NCBI RefSeq assembly: GCF_010669225.1
Contig: NZ_CP048627.1
Location: 1,129,292-1,193,291, forward strand
Origin: Megamonas funiformis
GTDB taxonomy: Bacteria; Bacillota; Negativicutes; Selenomonadales; Selenomonadaceae
Direction of reading: 5' to 3'
Length of the DNA: 64,000 bases
Shown: positions 44,330-52,775 of the stretch, one piece after another
How the letters are laid out: each line of letters begins with the position of its first letter
How positions within the stretch are numbered: position 1 is the first letter of the stretch
Program-made: the position numbers and the translations under genes
Notes under the pieces: model-generated
Told to the model about the DNA's origin: nothing
The model's input: the letters and a program-made list of their open reading frames with translations, nothing else
The model's database searches: none

Positions 44330-44922
44330 GCCAAACATCAAATGAAATTCGTAATGTAGTAGATAATTGGGTAGATGAGAAAATAAGTAATATACATACT
44401 GCGTTAAATGGAAAAATAATTTCATATGACGCTAGTATAAATAGAGCTATTGTGCAACCTAGTGGAACTTATAAAACAGAAGATTATCGAGAGTTTGCAT
44501 ATCCTATTATTTATAATGTTCCGGTAGTATTTCCTACAGGAATGGGAGGTAATTCAGGAGTTACATTTCCTATATCTTCTGGTGATGGCTGTTTAATAAT
44601 TTTTGCGGAAAAACAATTGGATGATTTTGTAAATAATAGCAATACTTCTGATGATTTGAGAAAACATTCGTTAAATGACGCAATTTGTATACCTGGATTA
44701 TATACAAATGCAACAAAAAGTAATATTAAACATGCAAATAGTGTGTGTTTATTTAATGGTTCGGCTATGCTTCAGATAACTGAAAATGGTTTTAGTGGTA
44801 TATTGAATGGTACTGATTTTAAATTTGCTGATGGCGATTTAGTAGTAAATGGTATAAGTCTTCTCCATCATACACATGGAAATGTTGAAAATGGTGGTGG
44901 TAGTACAGGAGAGGCACAATAA
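44326..44922 (+). CDS. Membrane-puncturing spike (Gp138-like)
   Basis: The 198-residue protein has the Gp138 OB-fold N-terminal part (LNGKIISYDASINRAIVQPSG, PVVFPTGMGGNSGVTFPISSGDGCLIIF) followed by beta-helical strands and ends with HHTHGNVENGGG, a His-rich end typical of metal-tipped spikes. It starts in the previous stop (ATGA). Confidence 0.88.
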   Translation: MSQTSNEIRNVVDNWVDEKISNIHTALNGKIISYDASINRAIVQPSGTYKTEDYREFAYPIIYNVPVVFPTGMGGNSGVTFPISSGDGCLIIFAEKQLDDFVNNSNTSDDLRKHSLNDAICIPGLYTNATKSNIKHANSVCLFNGSAMLQITENGFSGILNGTDFKFADGDLVVNGISLLHHTHGNVENGGGSTGEAQ

Positions 44923-44936
44923 AAGAAGGTGATTTA

Positions 44937-45314
44937 TTGGCTTATGATATAGCTTTAAATACAGCTAATAATGATTTAGTAATAAAAAATAATGATTTAA
45001 TATTAATAGATAACGCAGAGCGAATAGCCCAACAAGTGCTAATTACTCTGCGTTTTTGGTTGAATGAATGGTTTTTAGATACTAGACAAGGAATACCTTA
45101 TTTAGAATATATTTTAGTTAAAAATCCAAATAAAAATCATATAAAGCAAATTTTTTCTGAAAAGATAATGAATATTGAAGGTGTAAAGGAAATATCATCT
45201 ATGAATTTAGATTTCTCAATGATACGGAGAGAATTATCTATAAACTATGAAATAAATACAAAATATGGATTAATAACAAATGAGGTGATATTGGGATATG
45301 GTAACAACAGTTGA
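44937..45314 (+). CDS. Baseplate wedge protein (gp25/W-like)
   Basis: The 125-residue protein contains RIAQQVLITLRFWLNEWFLDTRQGIPYLEYIL, the typical W/gp25-like block. It starts with TTG 44937 after GAAGGTGA and overlaps baseplate J. A terminator-like hairpin lies inside (45013-45058). Confidence 0.88.
   Translation: MAYDIALNTANNDLVIKNNDLILIDNAERIAQQVLITLRFWLNEWFLDTRQGIPYLEYILVKNPNKNHIKQIFSEKIMNIEGVKEISSMNLDFSMIRRELSINYEINTKYGLITNEVILGYGNNS
45013..45058 (+). other. Intragenic terminator-like hairpin
   Basis: AACGCAGAG/CTCTGCGTT (9 bp) flanks a 25-nt loop and is followed by TTT. It lies inside the wedge gene. Confidence 0.4.
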
Positions 45315-46728
45315 ATATGGGTTGACAAAAGAAGGTTTTAAACGAAAAAGATTACCAGAAATAATTGATAGTTTAAATAAACGTGTTGCAGATAAATTAG
45401 GAATAGCTATTCAAACAGATAGTAATTCTATATTTGGTCAAATTCATGGGATTTATGCATTTGAACTAGCGGATTTATGGGAACTGGCTGAAAATGTTTA
45501 TTTTGCTATGTATCCACATACAGCAACTGGTATATCATTATCAAATGCAGCAGCTTTAAGTGCTATTAGACCTATACAAGCTGAACAAACTATTATAATT
45601 TGCGAATGTACAGGTCTGAATAATACTAGGTTTCCTGTTAATTTACAAATTCAAGATGAAAATACTAATACTTATACAATAAAAGAAGAAAGTAAAATAT
45701 CTTCAGATAATGCTAGTAAAATTGAATTAACTATAGATAATGTAGAAAATGATAAAACATATTTTATAACAATAGAAGGAGAACAAAAATCTTATACTGC
45801 AAAAATATCTGATAATGTATCAAATGTTTTAACAAATATATATAATCAATTTTCTAAAGAAAATTTAAATTTTAATTTAAGTAATGATTTGCTTACTATT
45901 AGTAGTAATGACAAAACTAAGATATTCAGTATTAATACTAATTTAATAATAAAAAATGTAAGTAGTCCTATTTATTTTGTGTCAGATATATATGGAAGTA
46001 TAAATCCTACATTAGGTAGTGTAAAAAATATAAATACATTTATTACAGGTTGGAATAGCGTAAGTAATATAAAAAATATAGTTGGAAGGGACGCAGAAAC
46101 GGATGTAGAACTTAGGCAACGTTGGTCATCTTCGGTGTATAGTAAAGCTTCTGTAATGTTGGAGGCAATACAAGCTAATATATATAGTAATGTAGCTGGA
46201 GTAACTGCTTGCTTGGCATATGAAAATGATAGTGATACGGTAGATAGTGAAAATAGACCACCACATAGTATAGAAATAATTGTTGAAGGTGGCAGTGAAG
46301 ATGATATTGCAAAAGAAATATATAATTATAAAGCTCCAGGAATAAATACTTTTGGTGATATAGAAAAAACAGTATTGGATAATCAAGGGATTAGTCATCT
46401 TATACGTTTTAATAGACCTAAGCAAGTTAAGATATGGCTTAAAATTACTATTACCAAAAATACTGAACAAACATGGGGAGAAAATACTCCAAATGAAATT
46501 AAAGAAATTATTTTACAAGAAGCAAGTAAAATAAATATTGGAGAAGATATTATATTACAAAAATTTATAGGTGCTATTTATAATAATATTAATGCTATAG
46601 CATATATAGATATAAAAGCTACTACAGGAGAAACACCTAAGGAATATAACAATAATAATATTGTGATTTCTGCTCATGAGAATGCAACATTTGACATCTC
46701 TCAAATAGAGGTGATTATAAATGAATAG
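45298..46728 (+). CDS. Baseplate J-like protein
   Basis: The 476-residue protein (GLTKEGFKRKRLPEIIDSLNKRVADKLG, NSIFGQIHGIYAFELADLWELAENVYFAMYPHTATGISLSNAAAL) is a clear baseplate J-like wedge. The later part has GRDAETDVELRQRWSSSVYSKASVMLEAIQANIYSNVAGV. It forms the baseplate arms. Confidence 0.93.
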   Translation: MVTTVEYGLTKEGFKRKRLPEIIDSLNKRVADKLGIAIQTDSNSIFGQIHGIYAFELADLWELAENVYFAMYPHTATGISLSNAAALSAIRPIQAEQTIIICECTGLNNTRFPVNLQIQDENTNTYTIKEESKISSDNASKIELTIDNVENDKTYFITIEGEQKSYTAKISDNVSNVLTNIYNQFSKENLNFNLSNDLLTISSNDKTKIFSINTNLIIKNVSSPIYFVSDIYGSINPTLGSVKNINTFITGWNSVSNIKNIVGRDAETDVELRQRWSSSVYSKASVMLEAIQANIYSNVAGVTACLAYENDSDTVDSENRPPHSIEIIVEGGSEDDIAKEIYNYKAPGINTFGDIEKTVLDNQGISHLIRFNRPKQVKIWLKITITKNTEQTWGENTPNEIKEIILQEASKINIGEDIILQKFIGAIYNNINAIAYIDIKATTGETPKEYNNNNIVISAHENATFDISQIEVIINE

Positions 46729-47407
46729 ATATGAAAGTATGATGAACCATTTGCTTGTACAATTTTCTAATACGAAAGTTTTACAAGCAATTTTTTGTGC
46801 AATTTCAGATGAATTACAGTTATTAGATGATACTTTTAATAATTTAAAAGAAAAGCGATGGATAGATACAGGTGAAGGTGCACAGTTAGATGGTATAGGA
46901 GAAATTGTGGACCGAAACAGGTTAATAAATAATGCTATTACTATAAATTTTTTTGGATTTGAAAATCAAATTAATACTACTGGTTTTAATCAAGCTCGTT
47001 TTAGAGAATATAGCGAACCTTATTTATCCAGTACATCTTTGTCTGATGAAGAATATAGATTAATTCTTTGGGCTAAAGTTAATAAAAATAATTCTTTATG
47101 TTATATGAATGACACTATAAAATCTATACAGTTTATTTTTAAAACGGACATTGCTATAGTACAAGACATTTATAATGCAAAATTTATTGTTGGTATTGGT
47201 AGAAAATTAACAAAAAATGAAATTCTATTTGCAAATGCTTTAGATTTAATAGTTAGACCTGCTGGAGTTAGTTGTCAAAGTATGACACACTTTGATAAAG
47301 ATAATGTTTTTGGATTTTATAATCAAAAATTTGCTAAAGGATTTGGTCAAGCTCCATTGTCTGAAATATTTAGTAATAACTTAATTAAGAAAGGATATGT
47401 AGTATGA
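46721..47407 (+). CDS. Baseplate/tail protein (DUF2612)
   Basis: The 228-residue protein (LLVQFSNTKVLQAIFCAISDELQLLDDTFNNLKEKRWIDTGEGAQLDGIGEIV) has the DUF2612 pattern. It takes the place of tail protein I and should link the wedge to the fibre. It overlaps the fibre gene by 4 bp. Confidence 0.85.
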   Translation: MNRYESMMNHLLVQFSNTKVLQAIFCAISDELQLLDDTFNNLKEKRWIDTGEGAQLDGIGEIVDRNRLINNAITINFFGFENQINTTGFNQARFREYSEPYLSSTSLSDEEYRLILWAKVNKNNSLCYMNDTIKSIQFIFKTDIAIVQDIYNAKFIVGIGRKLTKNEILFANALDLIVRPAGVSCQSMTHFDKDNVFGFYNQKFAKGFGQAPLSEIFSNNLIKKGYVV

Positions 47408-48552
47408 GTGAATTGGATTTTCAAAAAATATTTGCTTCTGGGGCAAGTTCTCAAATTGATTGGACAGATGATAATTATTTAAAAGGTTGGGGATATTTAG
47501 GGAATGTTCCACCATCATATCAATCGTTTGATTCTCTTCAAAGATTAAACGATTTAAAATTTAAATATTTATATGATGAGTTTATGGGAATAGAAACAAA
47601 CACAGAAGAATTAATTAGTAATCATAATGAGAATAGTGAAGCACATAAGACATTATTTGATAAGAAATTAGATAAGAATGGTGGAACAGTTACAGGAAAT
47701 TTAAATGCTAGTGGTTATAATATTACCGCTACTAAATTTATAGGTAATCTTCAAGGTAAAGCCGATAGTGCAGCTAATGCGGATTTAGCAGCAAAAGCTA
47801 CTACAGCAGAAAATGCTAATAATGCTAATAATTCAAGTGTTGCTAATAAATTAGGAACTTCTACAGTGGGAAGTGCTACCAAGCCAGTATATATAAATAA
47901 TGGTGTTGCAAGTGCTGTTAGTGTAGATTTATCTACACTAGCACCAAAAGCAAGCCCTGGATTAACAGGAACACCAACAGCTCCAACTGCTAATGTAGAT
48001 ACGAATAATACACAAATTGCTACTTGTGGATTTGTTAGAAATGCTATAGCAAAATTTGCTCCAATGCTAGATACAATGAAAAAAATATATCCAGTTGGAA
48101 GTATTTATATATCTACAGTTAGCACTAATCCAGCTACATTGTTTGGATTTGGTACGTGGGAAGCAATGCCTGCTGGTCGTGTGTTATTAGCACAAGGTAA
48201 ATCTTCTTGGGGAACAACCTATAATGCAGGAAGTACTGGTGGGGAGGCAACTCATCAACTCACTGTGGGAGAATTGCCCTCTCATGGTCATAGTGCCAGC
48301 ACAAATACAGCTAATCTAACAGGCAATGCGAACAGCATAGGTATAAATTATGATGAAGTTAGTGTTAGCGGGATAATATCTAAAAATAGAGGTAATGATT
48401 ATGGTGGTACAAATAATGACCATAATAAAACAGGATTTTTAATTAATGCTTCACACAGTCATACTGTAACAATAAACAGTACTGGTTCAAATCAAGCACA
48501 TAATAATCTACCACCTTATTTAGCAATTTATATATGGGAACGTACTGCTTAA
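47404..48552 (+). CDS. Tail fibre with switchable C-terminus
   Basis: The 382-residue fibre has an N-terminal anchor, a repeated Asn/Ala-rich shaft (about 85-180), PTAPTANVDTNNTQIATCGFV (about 195-215) and the collar-like block YPVGSIYISTVSTNPATLFGFGTWEAMPAGRVLLAQG (about 235-270). From GELPSHGHS on (about 288) comes the receptor-binding tip, ending AHNNLPPYLAIYIWERTA. The 16-bp crossover sequence (48263-48278) is at the start of that tip. Two alternative tips lie inverted downstream. Confidence 0.93.
   Translation: MSELDFQKIFASGASSQIDWTDDNYLKGWGYLGNVPPSYQSFDSLQRLNDLKFKYLYDEFMGIETNTEELISNHNENSEAHKTLFDKKLDKNGGTVTGNLNASGYNITATKFIGNLQGKADSAANADLAAKATTAENANNANNSSVANKLGTSTVGSATKPVYINNGVASAVSVDLSTLAPKASPGLTGTPTAPTANVDTNNTQIATCGFVRNAIAKFAPMLDTMKKIYPVGSIYISTVSTNPATLFGFGTWEAMPAGRVLLAQGKSSWGTTYNAGSTGGEATHQLTVGELPSHGHSASTNTANLTGNANSIGINYDEVSVSGIISKNRGNDYGGTNNDHNKTGFLINASHSHTVTINSTGSNQAHNNLPPYLAIYIWERTA
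48262..48278 (+). repeat. Fibre crossover site 1 (expressed tip)
   Basis: ACTGTGGGAGAATTGCC encodes T-V-G-E-L-P of the fibre. It is matched by inverted copies at 48802-48818 (one mismatch) and 49044-49059 (16 of 16). Confidence 0.8.
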
Positions 48553-48818
48553 CTTACTCTTTTCCAAAAGTAACAAGCAAAATATGGCTGTAAATTATTG
48601 TGTGCAGAACCATTACCTGTATTATTTATTGTTATAGTATGTGCGTGATTTCCTGCACTTTCTGTTACAGCATAACTACCATCTGTTCTATTTCCGATTT
48701 CTCCAAAATGCCCATTATTTGGACCAGAACTACCATTACAACCCGTTGCGTTGTGATTATGGTTGCCTGTTGTATTTGTTGCAGCCGTATGACTATGAGC
48801 AGGCATTTCTCCCACAGT
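48549..48818 (-). pseudogene. Silent alternative fibre tip, cassette 1
   Basis: The frame opens at the inverted crossover site with GEMPAHSHTAATNTTGNHNHN and ends AHNNLQPYFACYFWKRVS, parallel to the expressed tip but with other residues in between; 89 codons. It has no promoter or ribosome binding site. Its stop shares bases with the fibre stop codon (TTAA at 48549-48552). It should be used only after inversion. Confidence 0.8.
48802..48818 (-). repeat. Fibre crossover site 2 (cassette 1)
   Basis: The complement reads ACTGTGGGAGAAATGCC, one base different from site 1, which changes Leu to Met. Confidence 0.8.
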
Positions 48819-49059
48819 TAACTAATACGTTTCCAAATGTAGCAAGAAATATAAGGTTGAATATTATTATGGGCTTGATTACTTCCAAAGGGTTTTCCAG
48901 TAAAAGAAGCTGTACCTGAAATACTTGGCTTTCTATAATCAAATCTATCAGAACTACCACTAACAGTATGTCCACCATTAACAATAGCCACAGTATCATT
49001 TGCCCATACATTTAAAGCAATAGCTCCTTCAGGAGTAACAGTTGGCAATTCTCCCACAG
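48818..49059 (-). pseudogene. Silent alternative fibre tip, cassette 2
   Basis: The frame opens at its crossover site with VGELPTVTPEGAIALN and ends AHNNIQPYISCYIWKRIS; 80 codons. Its TAA stop overlaps the crossover site of cassette 1, so the two cassettes are joined end to end. It lacks a promoter and a ribosome binding site. It differs strongly from the other tips except for the last 20 residues. Confidence 0.8.
49044..49059 (-). repeat. Fibre crossover site 3 (cassette 2)
   Basis: The complement reads CTGTGGGAGAATTGCC and matches site 1 in all 16 bases, keeping the frame. Confidence 0.8.
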
Positions 49060-49128
49060 GTAAAATTTTAATAAAGGCTGTAAACATAATATTAAAAATA
49101 AATATTTCTCTAATTTTTACTAAAAAAG

Positions 49129-49168
49129 AAATCCTATAACAGCAGTAACTTGCGTGGTTATAGGATTT
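49129..49168 (+). terminator. Terminator between cassettes and recombinase
   Basis: AAATCCTATAAC/GTTATAGGATTT, a 12-bp perfect stem with a 16-nt loop and Ts behind. It sits between the cassettes and the leftward recombinase gene and can stop transcripts coming from the tail operon. Confidence 0.75.
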
Positions 49169-49292
49169 TTAAGTTTTAGAAATATGTTATTTTTAGTGTT
49201 TTTACAAGTAACAATTAGTAACACAAATAAAGTCTAACTAATGCTTATTTTTAAAGCTTAATTCGGTTTATACGTATCTTATTAGTATCATT

Positions 49293-50312
49293 TTATTTTA
49301 TTTTATTAATTGCCTTGCGGAGTTGTCTAATATCTTTATGTGTATAAACTCCATTTGTAACATCATTGCATGCATGACCTAATATTTTACGTTTAGCATT
49401 ATAATTCACCTCTGCATTATCCATCAAAGTAGCACAAGTATGACGACAATCATGAGGTGTATATTTTGCATTAAGTGCTAACATTATCTTATCCCATAAA
49501 GTGCAATAAATGCTGTAGTTATAAGGCTTTTCATCATGTCGGCAAATAAGGTATTTACCAGGTGTTTGCATACGTATTTGTATCAATGGAAATATTTTTT
49601 CATGTATGGGAATTATTCGCAGACCAGATTTAGTTTTGGACTTAGTTATTTTAATGTATTTTTGTCGCATATAAACATTATCTTTAGTAAGTTCTAAAAG
49701 TTCTCCTATTCTCATGCCAGTATAAATTAGAATTAATATAGTATCGACACCTTCAATATGGATATTAGACCAAAGCTTATTAATCTTTTGTCTTGTAAAA
49801 GGTTTATGTGGTCGTTTTTGTTTATTCTTGCCTAAATTTAAAAGCATAACATAATTTTTATCTACGTATTCCATCATTAAAGCGTATTTAAACATAAGTG
49901 ATAAAGTAGAACGGATTTTCTTGCAAGTACTATAGGAAAGACCTTTTCTTTTAACTGTATCTATAATGTCCTGTAAGTGGTAATACTTAATTTTTTTTAA
50001 TGGCATTTCATGTAAAGGTAGACAGTGTTTATAAGCATTATGGTAACTGTTTATAGTGCTTTTACTAGGTTGGTGCTTGTCTATATAAAAAGGTAACCAT
50101 CTATAAAATAGCTCATCAAAGGTGGTTTCATGCCCATGAAGAATTTTATTATTTTTCTTATTGTAATCGGCAGCATAAATTTCAGCTTCTGTTTGTGTGC
50201 AAAAATATTCTATAGCTTTTTGTTTACCATCTTGAGTAATAACAAAAACAAAAGGTCGCCTCCGATTACCGCTTAATTTTTTAATACTTCCATATCCATT
50301 AGGTTTTCTCAA
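49293..50312 (-). CDS. Tyrosine recombinase, probable fibre-tip invertase
   Basis: The 339-residue enzyme has an Arm-binding-like N-terminus (PNGYGSIKKLSGNRRRPFVF), a core-binding domain (about 65-160) and a catalytic domain with Arg in TGMRIGELLEL (about 201), Lys in KTKSGLRII, HDCRHTCATL (about 289), LGHA and the Tyr in GVYTH (about 321). It differs from the integrase at 12402. It stands next to the cassettes and reads against the late operon. TTG 50312 is 8 nt after TTAGGAG; GTG 50321 overlaps that site. It most likely flips the fibre cassettes, as Rci does in shufflons. Confidence 0.8.
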   Translation of the reverse strand: MRKPNGYGSIKKLSGNRRRPFVFVITQDGKQKAIEYFCTQTEAEIYAADYNKKNNKILHGHETTFDELFYRWLPFYIDKHQPSKSTINSYHNAYKHCLPLHEMPLKKIKYYHLQDIIDTVKRKGLSYSTCKKIRSTLSLMFKYALMMEYVDKNYVMLLNLGKNKQKRPHKPFTRQKINKLWSNIHIEGVDTILILIYTGMRIGELLELTKDNVYMRQKYIKITKSKTKSGLRIIPIHEKIFPLIQIRMQTPGKYLICRHDEKPYNYSIYCTLWDKIMLALNAKYTPHDCRHTCATLMDNAEVNYNAKRKILGHACNDVTNGVYTHKDIRQLRKAINKIK

Positions 50313-50320
50313 AATAATCA

Positions 50321-50351
50321 CTCCTAAAAATTTAAAAATAAAATTTAGGAG
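50321..50351 (-). promoter_or_regulatory. Hairpin covering the recombinase ribosome binding site
   Basis: CTCCTAAA (50321-50328) pairs with TTTAGGAG (50344-50351). In the recombinase mRNA this masks the AGGAG site. It would keep the invertase weakly translated. Confidence 0.5.
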
Positions 50352-50377
50352 AGTATATCACAGAAAGGAATAAATTT

Positions 50378-50842
50378 ATGAGAGTTTTTCAAATTCAAAA
50401 AGGCGAGATTTTAATTATAAATGGTGATAAACAGTATTCTGATACTGTAGAAAATTTTAAATTAGATAGTGAATTAACATTAAAAGATTTGAATGAAGTT
50501 ATCTACGATAATTACCAAGAATGTTGTGTGGTCAACAAAGAATTTAAAGAATATCCTAATGTTGATTTTGAAGGTTATATTGATAATGTTGATATCTATA
50601 TTAAGGCAAAATCTGAACGTGAATACGTGCCACCAAAAGAACCAACAGAAGAAGAAAAATTACTTAATAAAATTAATGAAATTATGGCAGCTAATGATGA
50701 ACAAATTGCTGATATAAAAGACGCTATGTTGGTAGCAGTACTTACAGATGATACCGAATTACAATCGGAATTAAAACAAGAGTATGCTTCTGTTATTGAA
50801 GATACAAATAATAAGCTTCAGGAGGTAAAAGCAAATGACTAA
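50378..50842 (+). CDS. Unknown protein of the fibre-lysis gap
   Basis: The 154-residue acidic protein has a short beta part (RVFQIQKGEILIINGDKQYSDTVENFKL) and a helical C-terminal part (KLLNKINEIMAANDEQIADIKDAM). Genes at this place often assist fibre folding or belong to lysis; neither is shown. GAAAGGAA precedes the ATG, and it overlaps the next gene by 8 bp. Confidence 0.6.
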   Translation: MRVFQIQKGEILIINGDKQYSDTVENFKLDSELTLKDLNEVIYDNYQECCVVNKEFKEYPNVDFEGYIDNVDIYIKAKSEREYVPPKEPTEEEKLLNKINEIMAANDEQIADIKDAMLVAVLTDDTELQSELKQEYASVIEDTNNKLQEVKAND

Positions 50843-50954
50843 AAGATGTAATATTTGTGCTAAAAAGCTTGATGAACAAGGCAAATGTACAAATGAAAAA
50901 TGCCCCAACTGTTTAAAAGAAAAGTTAATATCAGAATTAGAATCTAGTAAGTAG
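50835..50954 (+). CDS. Small zinc-ribbon protein (XkdX-like place)
   Basis: The 39-residue product (MTKRCNICAKKLDEQGKCTN) has CxxC and CxxxxCPxC pairs, enough for one zinc. ATG 50835 follows AGGAGGTAAAAGC. Small proteins of this size come before holin genes in many phages. Confidence 0.6.
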   Translation: MTKRCNICAKKLDEQGKCTNEKCPNCLKEKLISELESSK

Positions 50955-50962
50955 GTGGTGAT

Positions 50963-51412
50963 ATGCATGAGGAATTTATAAATTTTATCATCTCTTTAAT
51001 TCCTACTAAATTAGAAACGTATGTTGGAGGAGGTGTTGCCTTTGTGGGAATTTTGTTGCAGCACTTTATAGGGCAATGGAACAATCAGATAGAAATATTG
51101 TTAATTTTTATGATTATTGATTATATTACTGGTCTAAGTGCTGCATATATAATGTCTAATGTTTACTTAGATAGTAGGAAAGGTTTCAAAGGTATTATCA
51201 AGAAAATAGTTATTCTTTGCTTGGTAATATTAGCACATCAGATGGATGTGTTAATTGGGCAGGACGCATTGATAAAAAATGTTGTCTTGCTCTTTTTTAT
51301 TGGAAATGAAGGCTTAAGTATTTTAGAAAATGCTAGTAATTGTGGTTTGCCAGTTCCTAAAAAATTAAAAGATACTTTGGCTCAATTTACAGAAATAAAG
51401 GCAAAAAAATGA
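50963..51412 (+). CDS. Holin (phage holin family 4 / TcdE-like)
   Basis: The 149-residue protein has about three to four membrane helices (GGGVAFVGILLQHF, IEILLIFMIIDYITGLSAAYI, KIVILCLVILAHQMDVLIG, NVVLLFFIGNEGLSILENA) and a soluble end. The IDYITG and NEGLSILENA blocks are typical of this family. It should open the membrane for the amidase. Confidence 0.88.
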   Translation: MHEEFINFIISLIPTKLETYVGGGVAFVGILLQHFIGQWNNQIEILLIFMIIDYITGLSAAYIMSNVYLDSRKGFKGIIKKIVILCLVILAHQMDVLIGQDALIKNVVLLFFIGNEGLSILENASNCGLPVPKKLKDTLAQFTEIKAKK

Positions 51413-51442
51413 ACCTATTCAATGCAGTTAGATGATAAGAAA

Positions 51443-51540
51443 GTAATTGGAAGGTAATTGGAAGGTAATTGTAAAGTTAGAGTTTATAAACCGCACTATT
51501 AAAGGCTTTAATTGGAAGGTAATTGGTAGATTATTGGTAG
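51443..51540 (+). repeat. 11-bp tandem repeats between holin and amidase
   Basis: GTAATTGGAAG is repeated three times at 51443-51475 (last copy changed to GTAATTGTAAAG), and again partly at 51509-51540. No reading frame is kept. They may be binding sites one helical turn apart. Confidence 0.6.
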
Positions 51541-51581
51541 ATTTAAGCTAAAATTTAGTTTATTTTTAGTTAAATTTAGCA

Positions 51582-51603
51582 AACTAGTCGAATTCGACCA
51601 GTT
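51582..51603. other. Palindrome upstream of the amidase gene
   Basis: AACTAGTCGAATTCGACCAGTT; the inner 12 bases GTCGAATTCGAC are perfectly palindromic, and one mismatch pair sits outside them. It could be an operator for the lysis gene. Confidence 0.55.
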
Positions 51604-51625
51604 TAATAAAAGGAGTGTATGCATA

Positions 51626-52174
51626 ATGTTAAAAATTTTTATCAATCCTGGGCATGATATGGATTTAGACCCTGGAGCTTGTGCGAATAATATTAGAGAA
51701 GTAGATATTGCTTTAGCTATTGGCGAAAAATTAAAAAGGACAATGGAAGTAATCGGTTATCCATGTCAACTATTGCAATCAGATAATTTAAATGGAGAAA
51801 CAAAAGGTAAACCTAATGTCTGTGCTACTGCAAATAATAGTGGTGCAGATATTTTTATATCTATTCATTGTAATTCTGCTGCTAATGCTAGTGCAAAAGG
51901 AACAGAAACATTAGTTTATGCTTTAGATGGTGGAAAATCTAATATTTTAGCTAAATGTATTCAGGTACAAATTGTTAATTCTCTTAATATGGTGGACCGT
52001 GGCATTAAAGAACGTCCAGATTTGTGTGTATTAAGAGAAACTAGTATGCCTGCGGTATTAGTAGAAACAGCATTTATTTCAAATCAAGAAGATGCTTATA
52101 AACTTATGTATAGAATAGAAGAATTTGCTAATGCTATCGCTAGAGGTATAACTGACGCAGAAAAATTATTTTAA
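51626..52174 (+). CDS. N-acetylmuramoyl-L-alanine amidase (endolysin)
   Basis: The 182-residue Amidase_3 enzyme keeps its zinc and catalytic residues: His in NPGHD (10), Glu in REVDIALA (about 28), His in ISIHCNS (about 81) and Glu in VETAFIS (about 152). No cell-wall-binding domain is attached, which fits phages of diderm hosts with thin peptidoglycan. AAAGGAGTG precedes ATG 51626. Confidence 0.93.
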   Translation: MLKIFINPGHDMDLDPGACANNIREVDIALAIGEKLKRTMEVIGYPCQLLQSDNLNGETKGKPNVCATANNSGADIFISIHCNSAANASAKGTETLVYALDGGKSNILAKCIQVQIVNSLNMVDRGIKERPDLCVLRETSMPAVLVETAFISNQEDAYKLMYRIEEFANAIARGITDAEKLF

Positions 52175-52190
52175 TAAGGAGATTATTAAT

Positions 52191-52466
52191 ATGACTATTG
52201 ATGAAATTAAAAATGAAGTTTTAGAAAATATGAAGGATTTTATTACGACTGAAGTAAAAGATATGGCTATAAAATGGATTAAAGATACGGCATTGCCAGC
52301 AGTTAAAGAAGTAGCTACAGCTTTTGTTGCAGAGCTTAAAAATAGTGCGGTTGATGAAAAAGGCTGGGTAAAATTTAGAGATACTATTTTCTTACCAGTA
52401 GCCATAAATGGTAGTCTTTGGATTGTAGAAAAAGTAGTTAATAAATTAGCACCAACAGAGGAATAA
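52191..52466 (+). CDS. Unknown lysis-region protein
   Basis: The 91-residue protein (MTIDEIKNEVLENMKDFITT) is helical with an amphipathic middle and a weakly hydrophobic end (FLPVAINGSLWIVEKVV). It might work at the membrane with the lysis proteins. I do not recognise it. Confidence 0.6.
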   Translation: MTIDEIKNEVLENMKDFITTEVKDMAIKWIKDTALPAVKEVATAFVAELKNSAVDEKGWVKFRDTIFLPVAINGSLWIVEKVVNKLAPTEE

Positions 52467-52468
52467 GC

Positions 52469-52675
52469 ATGAACATATTAAAAGAATTTGCAAAGATTTT
52501 TATTAAATCTAAATTAGATGATGAAAAGCGAAAGCTTAAGGACAAATTACAAAAACAAATAATTACAACTACTAGCACATCTGTAGTAGCTAGAAATGTG
52601 GCTTATCTTGGGATAATAGATAAGCTAGATGGTAAAGGTATTGCAGAAGTAAATAAAATTATAGATAAAATCTAA
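52469..52675 (+). CDS. Unknown small protein at end of late operon
   Basis: The 68-residue product (MNILKEFAKIFIKSKLDDEK) is helical and basic. It starts 2 bp after the previous gene and is the last of the late operon before the terminator. Confidence 0.6.
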   Translation: MNILKEFAKIFIKSKLDDEKRKLKDKLQKQIITTTSTSVVARNVAYLGIIDKLDGKGIAEVNKIIDKI

Positions 52676-52721
52676 TAAAAGAGTTATAATTAAATAACAT
52701 TTTCTTTTATTGCTAAAAAAG

Positions 52722-52766
52722 AAGCCCCTATTACTTAGAAAAAATCTAGGTAATAGGGGCTTTTTT
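52722..52766. terminator. Late operon terminator
   Basis: AAGCCCCTATTAC pairs with GTAATAGGGGCTT, extended by a second short stem, and TTTTTT follows. On the other strand the tail is also T-rich, so it can end transcripts of the CRISPR-like array from the right. Confidence 0.9.
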
Positions 52767-52775
52767 GTTGTTATA

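Noticed and set aside
48549-49087. Two independent leftward genes for His-rich proteins
   Set aside because: They have no ribosome binding site or promoter, open at inverted copies of the fibre crossover site and match the fibre tip; they are silent cassettes.
49293-50312. Integrase of a second integrated element
   Set aside because: No second set of attachment repeats or foreign genes is around it, while the inverted fibre cassettes lie next to it. The idea is kept only as an alternative.
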